From Hyaloscypha bicolor E (Eukaryota; Ascomycota; Leotiomycetes; Helotiales; Hyaloscyphaceae): a stretch of 64,000 nt of DNA. Location of the stretch: the NCBI RefSeq assembly GCF_002865645.1, contig NW_020194552.1:1054001-1118000 (forward strand), in the 5' to 3' direction. Numbering within the stretch: the stretch's first letter is position 1; every line of letters starts with the position of its first letter. The position numbers and the translations under genes are program-made. This document shows, piece by piece, positions 58,830 to 64,000 of the stretch. The notes under the pieces were generated by a model. It was not told the DNA's origin. It did not search any database and was given only the letters and a program-made list of their open reading frames with translations.

Positions 58830-61800
58830 ATTATATATAACCCCGAGCTTAAGCTAGTATATAGGCCTATATATAGCTTGTAATTATTTAGATCCGAGGC
58901 TTCTTCAAGATTCTCTTCTCTCTTTAGCTTTAAATTATTGAAATAGAGATAGTCTAACTATATTTTCTAGGCCCCAGATCTTATACTTATAATATAATTT
59001 AAAGCTTACCTATTTCTTAATCCTATAGAGGATTTAAATAATATCTACTTGATTGATTTTTAATAAGTATAGATATAATATACTATAGCTACTTCTATAC
59101 TAGTTAACTAATATTAGAATAAAAGAAAGCCTTAGAATAATTAGATAAGAAAGCTCTAAACCGGCCAGGTAAGCGGATAAGCTAGTAATCTTATTACTAA
59201 ACGAAGATCTATAAGAAAGCAAGTCCCGGAATAACTAGGCAAGTTAGAAAGAGCTATAGTACGAGATACTACTAGTATATTATTAGAAAATAGACTAGAG
59301 TCTCTTATTAAGTCTCCTAAGGAATCCAAATATTCTATTAATATTTATAATAAAAAAGATATTCTCTTTTAGAAAGCTAAGGAAAAAGAGAAACCTGCTT
59401 TATTAAAGGTAAACTTTTAAGAGTTATTCTCAAGTCTAGAGGCTTTATATAAGGGAATTATTAAGCTAATTCTAAAAATATATAATATTCTTATCTATAA
59501 TAAGAATTATTATAATTAGCTAAGAGAAATCAAATAAGCCCTATAAAAGAATAAAGCTTTTATTAAGAAGCTTATTATATAGCCTATAAAAATAATTAGT
59601 TTCCCTATTTTAGAAAATAAATACTTAATTAAATTCCCTACCTCTCCTATTTTTAAAAATATAATTAAGAATAGTATTACCTTCAATAATTAGTTGGTTT
59701 AAATTAAGAATAAGCTCTATAGTAATTCTAATATTTGCTAGATAAAGAACCTTAAGATTATTTATATTTCGGGCTATATTAGTAGCTATATCTTTATACT
59801 AATTTCTTCTTGCCTAAACCAGAATAGTTAATATATATATAAGACTATTAGAGAACTATATACTTACCTAAAGAAGCTATATAGTAACCCGAATAAGAAA
59901 TATAATATATAGTAATATTATGAAACCGGGCTCTAGGCTTAGAAAGCAAAGTAGAGTAGCTCTTTATTTAAGGATTCTAAACTAAGAAAAGAAGCTTATA
60001 AGTACGGGAGCTTAGTATTCTAAATACTAGCTCTAGCTGCATGCGTTATCGCGATCACGTGACGCTAAATTTACTAGTAAAGCGGTAGAGTATAACAGGT
60101 AAGCCTTTAAGGAACTATTTATAAAGAAAAGCTAAATCTTTTAGGAATTTTATATTCTATTCCTAAAATATATAATAAACGGAAATATTAACCTATAGGA
60201 CTTTAAGAATAACCTGAATAATAAGCTTATCTAAAAGCTCTAAAAGGTTATAGCTATATACTATAATAACCCGGCTATTTATATTATAGAATTTATATAA
60301 TATTATACTATAAATAACTAATAGATCCGAGCTTATTATAAAAAGAAAAACCAGGTATTTAAAAAAGCTAATAAAGATATAAATAAGCTAAGCTCAGGAG
60401 GCATTCCTTATATAAAGCCTACTTTTAAGATTCTAGTAATAGATAAGTTTATTATTTCAAAACCCGGATTTTTAGATCTTAAATATTATAACTATAATAG
60501 ATTTAGTTATATATCTAGAAACTATCTAGAGCCTAAAATAAAGTATATAAAGCAAGTTTTAGTAGCCAAGCTAGTAGTACTTATTATAAGTAAGCTATTT
60601 AAGGATATAGAATAGGGAAATAAGAACTCCTAAAAGAAATCTTTTCTTTAAGGCTATATTATATAAATATAATAGAAGTTAATTTGAGCTAGCTATTAAG
60701 AAATAAAGTATTTATATTTCCTTATATAATTAGTAATAATAGATTAGATATTAAAACCTTTTCTTTTATTAATACTAAAGTAAATAAATATATTTTTATT
60801 AATTCCAAGTTTATAAGAATAATTAAATAATTTCTAAATATTAAGCCTATTTAATTAGTATTACCCTATAATATAAAGAGATTTAATAATAAGCAGGCCG
60901 TATTTATTACTTACTATATTAAGCTTATACTTTTAATTAATAAATAAAAGGTTCTAATACTTATACTAGTTATAAGATTAGGTGAGTATAATATAATTTT
61001 GAGATAATAGTAATTTATAAGTACTAGTATTCTAATTAATTATAAGAATAGAAAATTAATCTAGCTAGATAATTAGCCTAGAAAGAAGAATTAGAATAAG
61101 GTCCTAACTATTATATATAAGAATTTGGAACCTGAAAAAAGTAACTAGTATTAAGAAAATATAAATAGAAGAAATAAAGCTATAATTATAAATAAGTTCT
61201 AGAGACCTTAGCTTATAAAGAGGAAATTCCTTTATTTTTTTTTAAGCCGGGCTTAAAAAGCCATATATAATAAAAGAATTAAGCTTAATACTATAAAGAA
61301 ATATAAATAGCCCTAGAGAATATAAAAGTTTTTCCTAAGCTAAAAATAGAAATATTAAAACCATATTATCTAAAGGAAAGCTATAAGATCTAGTTAAGGC
61401 CTATAATTAATATTATAGGTATTTTGCTAGCTACTTTTTAGATAAACTTATAGAAGAAAAAGAATCTTTTCTTTATAATATTATTTTTCGAGATTAATAA
61501 AGAGCTAGAATTATAATAAGAAAATAAGTTTATTCCGGATAAGTAATAGCTAAGAAAAACAAAGCTATAATAGCTAATAAGAGTTTTATTAGAGAAATTC
61601 AAGGATTTTATAAATATTTTTTTTAAAGAAAGTATTAAATATCTTATTCCTATATTAATTATATAATAATAAGATTCAGATTAATAATCCTAAAAGCCTA
61701 GAGAGCTTAGGATATTTCCTGCTTTATTAATAATTAATCTATAAGCTATAGGAAGTCAAGTATTTCTTTAAAAAAAAAACCTCTAATAGGGCTTTATTAA

Positions 61801-64000
61801 ACTAAGCTAGTTCTTTTTTATATTCCTAATTCTTTTTATAAAAAAGGCTAATAGAGCTTTCTAATTCTATATTAATTATTATAAGCTAAATAACTTAATA
61901 TAGAAGAACTATTATTTTCTTTTCCTTATTTATAAAACTCTTATATAACTAGCTCAAGCCAAGGTCTATATAAAGCTAGATATTTAATAAATATTTTATT
62001 AGATCCGAATAAATCCAGAATTAGAAAAACTTATAATATTTTATATAAGATATAGGGCTTATAAATATAAGGTTTTTTTTGGAAAAGCCTAACTAATAGC
62101 CCTATTATATATTAGAGATATATAAATAATATTTTCTTTAATTACCTTAATATTTTTTATATAGCTTATTTGAATAATATCCTAATTTATTTAAATAATT
62201 CCCTAAAATATAAAGACTATATATAAAAGGTCTTTTAGTAGCTATAGAATACCGGCCTCTAAATAAATATTAAGAAATTAGAATTTAAAGTTATTTATAT
62301 AAAGTATCTAGGCTTTATTATTTTTACTAAAAATATTAAAATAAATTTAGATAAAATAGTAATTATTAAGAACTAGTAATTACTAAAGATAATTAAAGAA
62401 ATATAAGACTTTCTGGGTTTTTATAACTTTTATTAGTATTTTATTATAAAATATAGCTATAGAATATAGCTATATAATAAAGCTTCTAATAGCTCTAATA
62501 TATAAGAGAGTTCCGTTTAAGTAAATAGATTAGTATTAAGAAGATTTTATTAAGCTAAAATAAGCTATATTCTTAGTATTAATTCTATATTATTATAACT
62601 CGAACTTTCTTATTATAATTAAGACAAATATATTAAATAGAGTTATAGCCGGTATTTTCTTATAATAAGACCCCTAGATAAAACTCTAGTATCCGGTAGT
62701 ATTTTTCTCTAAAACTATATAATTAGTAAAACTAAACTATAATATTTATAATAAAGAAATATTTGCTATTATTTTCTTTTTAGCTAAATAATAAATAGAG
62801 CTAGAAGGCCTATAAGAAGCATTTTTTATAATTTATTTAGATTACTAAGCCCTTAAATACTTTATAACTATAAAGAAACTCTTAATAAAATAAGCTTATT
62901 AAGTAAAATACTTTTTCTATTACTATTTTAAGCTTATATATTAGATAGATAAGTTAAATAAATAAGTGAATACCCTAAATAGGAAATATAAGAATATAAT
63001 TATTTAGAATAAGATAATAGTAGCCTATTAAACCCAAATTCTCCTCTTATAATAAAAGATTAATAATAATATTATACGAGATCTCTAATTAATTCTAATT
63101 AAAGCCTTTATAAGCCCGGCTCAGAAAGAAACCTAGTATAATAGTATCTAGCTAGTAAATAAGCTATTAAGTAAGAACTAAAAGTTACCGGAACTAAAAG
63201 AGCTATAAAATAAGGCAAGAAATAAAAAGAAAAGTATTTAAATATTATAAAATAGCCTTTTCTTATAATATAGTAAACTATTTATATCTAATAATATAAT
63301 AATACTCGAGATATTCTTATATATTACTCTTATTTAGAAGGTATATATATAGCCCCTAATAGGATATCTAGGATAAGCCAAGCTTTAATAGCTTCTTTAG
63401 GCCTACTATTACTAGTCAGGCCAAGATATAAATATTAATTAGTATAGAAATAATTACTATATTTACTAATAATCTTATATTTCTAGAAACAAAAAGCTAG
63501 GGCTTTTATATTTATTACTAGTTCCTAATTACCTTTAGTAATATATATTAATAGATTTCAAAAAGTATCTAGAAAATAAGAATAAATATAATATAGTAGT
63601 AATCTTTATTAATTACCTAGATAAGTACCCTATTATAATTTCTGTCCGAAATATAATAATAGCTAAAGAGTTAGTATTTCTATTTCTTATTTATATAATT
63701 CGCTAAATTAGTATTCCGGAGACTATAGTATCTAATTAAGGTCTCTAGTTTATATTAGATTTCTAGAGTAAGTTCTATAAATATATTAGTATAAAGCTCA
63801 AGTTATTAATTACTAACTATCCCTAAATTAATAGCTAGATAAAGATTATTAACTAGTATTTTAATTAATAGCTATATTCTTATACAAATTACTATTAGAA
63901 TAATTAGAATAAATAGGTAATAATAATTAATTACTAGTAGACAGTTCTAGTTTATAAAACTATAAGCTAATTCCCGTTTCTTATAAAAAAGAGCTATAAA
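58830..64000 (+). mobile_element. Second Ty3/gypsy element, RIP-altered, cut by the window edge
   Basis: The left part has an LTR or leader-like stretch (58840-59050: AACCCCGAGCTTAAGC, then CTTCTTCAAGATTCTCTTCT) followed by a gag-like region at 59.1-60.7 kb. Pol is readable on the plus strand. Reverse transcriptase is at about 61.85-62.35 kb with AYLNNILIYL where AYLDDILIYS is usual, followed by an RNase H region near 62.5-62.95 kb. Integrase is at about 63.56-63.87 kb (SSNL/VVIFINYLDKYPI, then ISIPETIVSN and FYKYISIKLKLL). Many TAA/TAG stops. The chromodomain and 3' LTR would lie beyond the window. It is interrupted by a short LTR-like insertion at 59916-60097. Confidence 0.7.
59916..60097. 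repeat. Short LTR-like repeat family, copy C (least mutated), nested in the second Ty3 element
   Basis: 182 bases from TATTATGAAACCGGGC to GAGTATAACA. Reading the first bases as a RIP-altered TGTTAT gives inverted ends TGTTAT/ATAACA. Flanks are AGTAA (59911-59915) and GGTAA (60098-60102), one G/A transition apart, as expected for a 5-base target duplication after RIP. Retains GC-rich pieces lost in copies A and B, including GCATGCGTTATCGCGATCAC followed by GTGACGC. No coding frame, so a solo LTR of a small element or a TRIM. Confidence 0.65.

Overview
This window looks like a nuclear genome segment of a filamentous ascomycete (Pezizomycotina; a leotiomycete is my best guess, not proven). The genes have short GT-AG introns of about 43-140 bases. 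The families are typically fungal: Zn2Cys6 regulator, Bcs1-type AAA ATPase, FHS sugar permease, alkane-hydroxylase-like P450. The last 25 kb is extremely AT-rich and full of retroelements whose reading frames are broken almost only by TAA and TAG. That is the footprint of repeat-induced point mutation (RIP).

Layout. 1-540: AT-rich repeat with reiterated GAGTAGAG motifs. 1.7-18.1 kb: accessory-looking gene segment, all on the plus strand: P450 (1766-3611), a 696-base foldback element with a 6-base target duplication (3836-4531), FHS sugar transporter (4767-6442), a small AT-rich inverted-repeat element (about 6950-7465), secreted cupin (8406-9343), BTB protein (10710-11690), one-pass cysteine-rich surface protein (12734-13894), F-box-like protein (14322-15188), a dead enoyl-reductase-type oxidoreductase (15751-16863) and a Rossmann-fold protein whose first exon is only the ATG (17121-18108). 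18.5-38.1 kb: more conserved content: a small acidic hypothetical, bcs1 (minus), a membrane RBR ubiquitin ligase, an S9 peptidase, a Zn2Cys6 transcription factor, a three-enzyme fusion (2H phosphoesterase + EEP nuclease + poly(A) polymerase, 31436-34698), then a multi-pass membrane protein and an MFS transporter, both minus.

From about 38.55 kb to the end the base composition changes abruptly. This AT isochore holds a Ty3/gypsy chromovirus with 248-base LTRs (39129-46876), a Tc1/mariner relic on the minus strand (about 47.2-48.56 kb), a GC-normal solo LTR with a perfect 5-base duplication (51563-51793), a pair of direct repeats about 5.1 kb apart, a three-copy family of short LTR-like repeats, tandem repeats, and a second Ty3/gypsy element running off the right edge. 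I see no host gene there.

The host genes do not form an obvious biosynthetic cluster: there is no backbone enzyme, and the P450, permease and dead reductase are separated by unrelated genes. The strongest candidates for something new are the three-domain RNA-end enzyme fusion, the precisely bounded foldback element, and the mobile DNA showing different degrees of RIP. All gene models are intron predictions by eye from splice sites, frame and family motifs.
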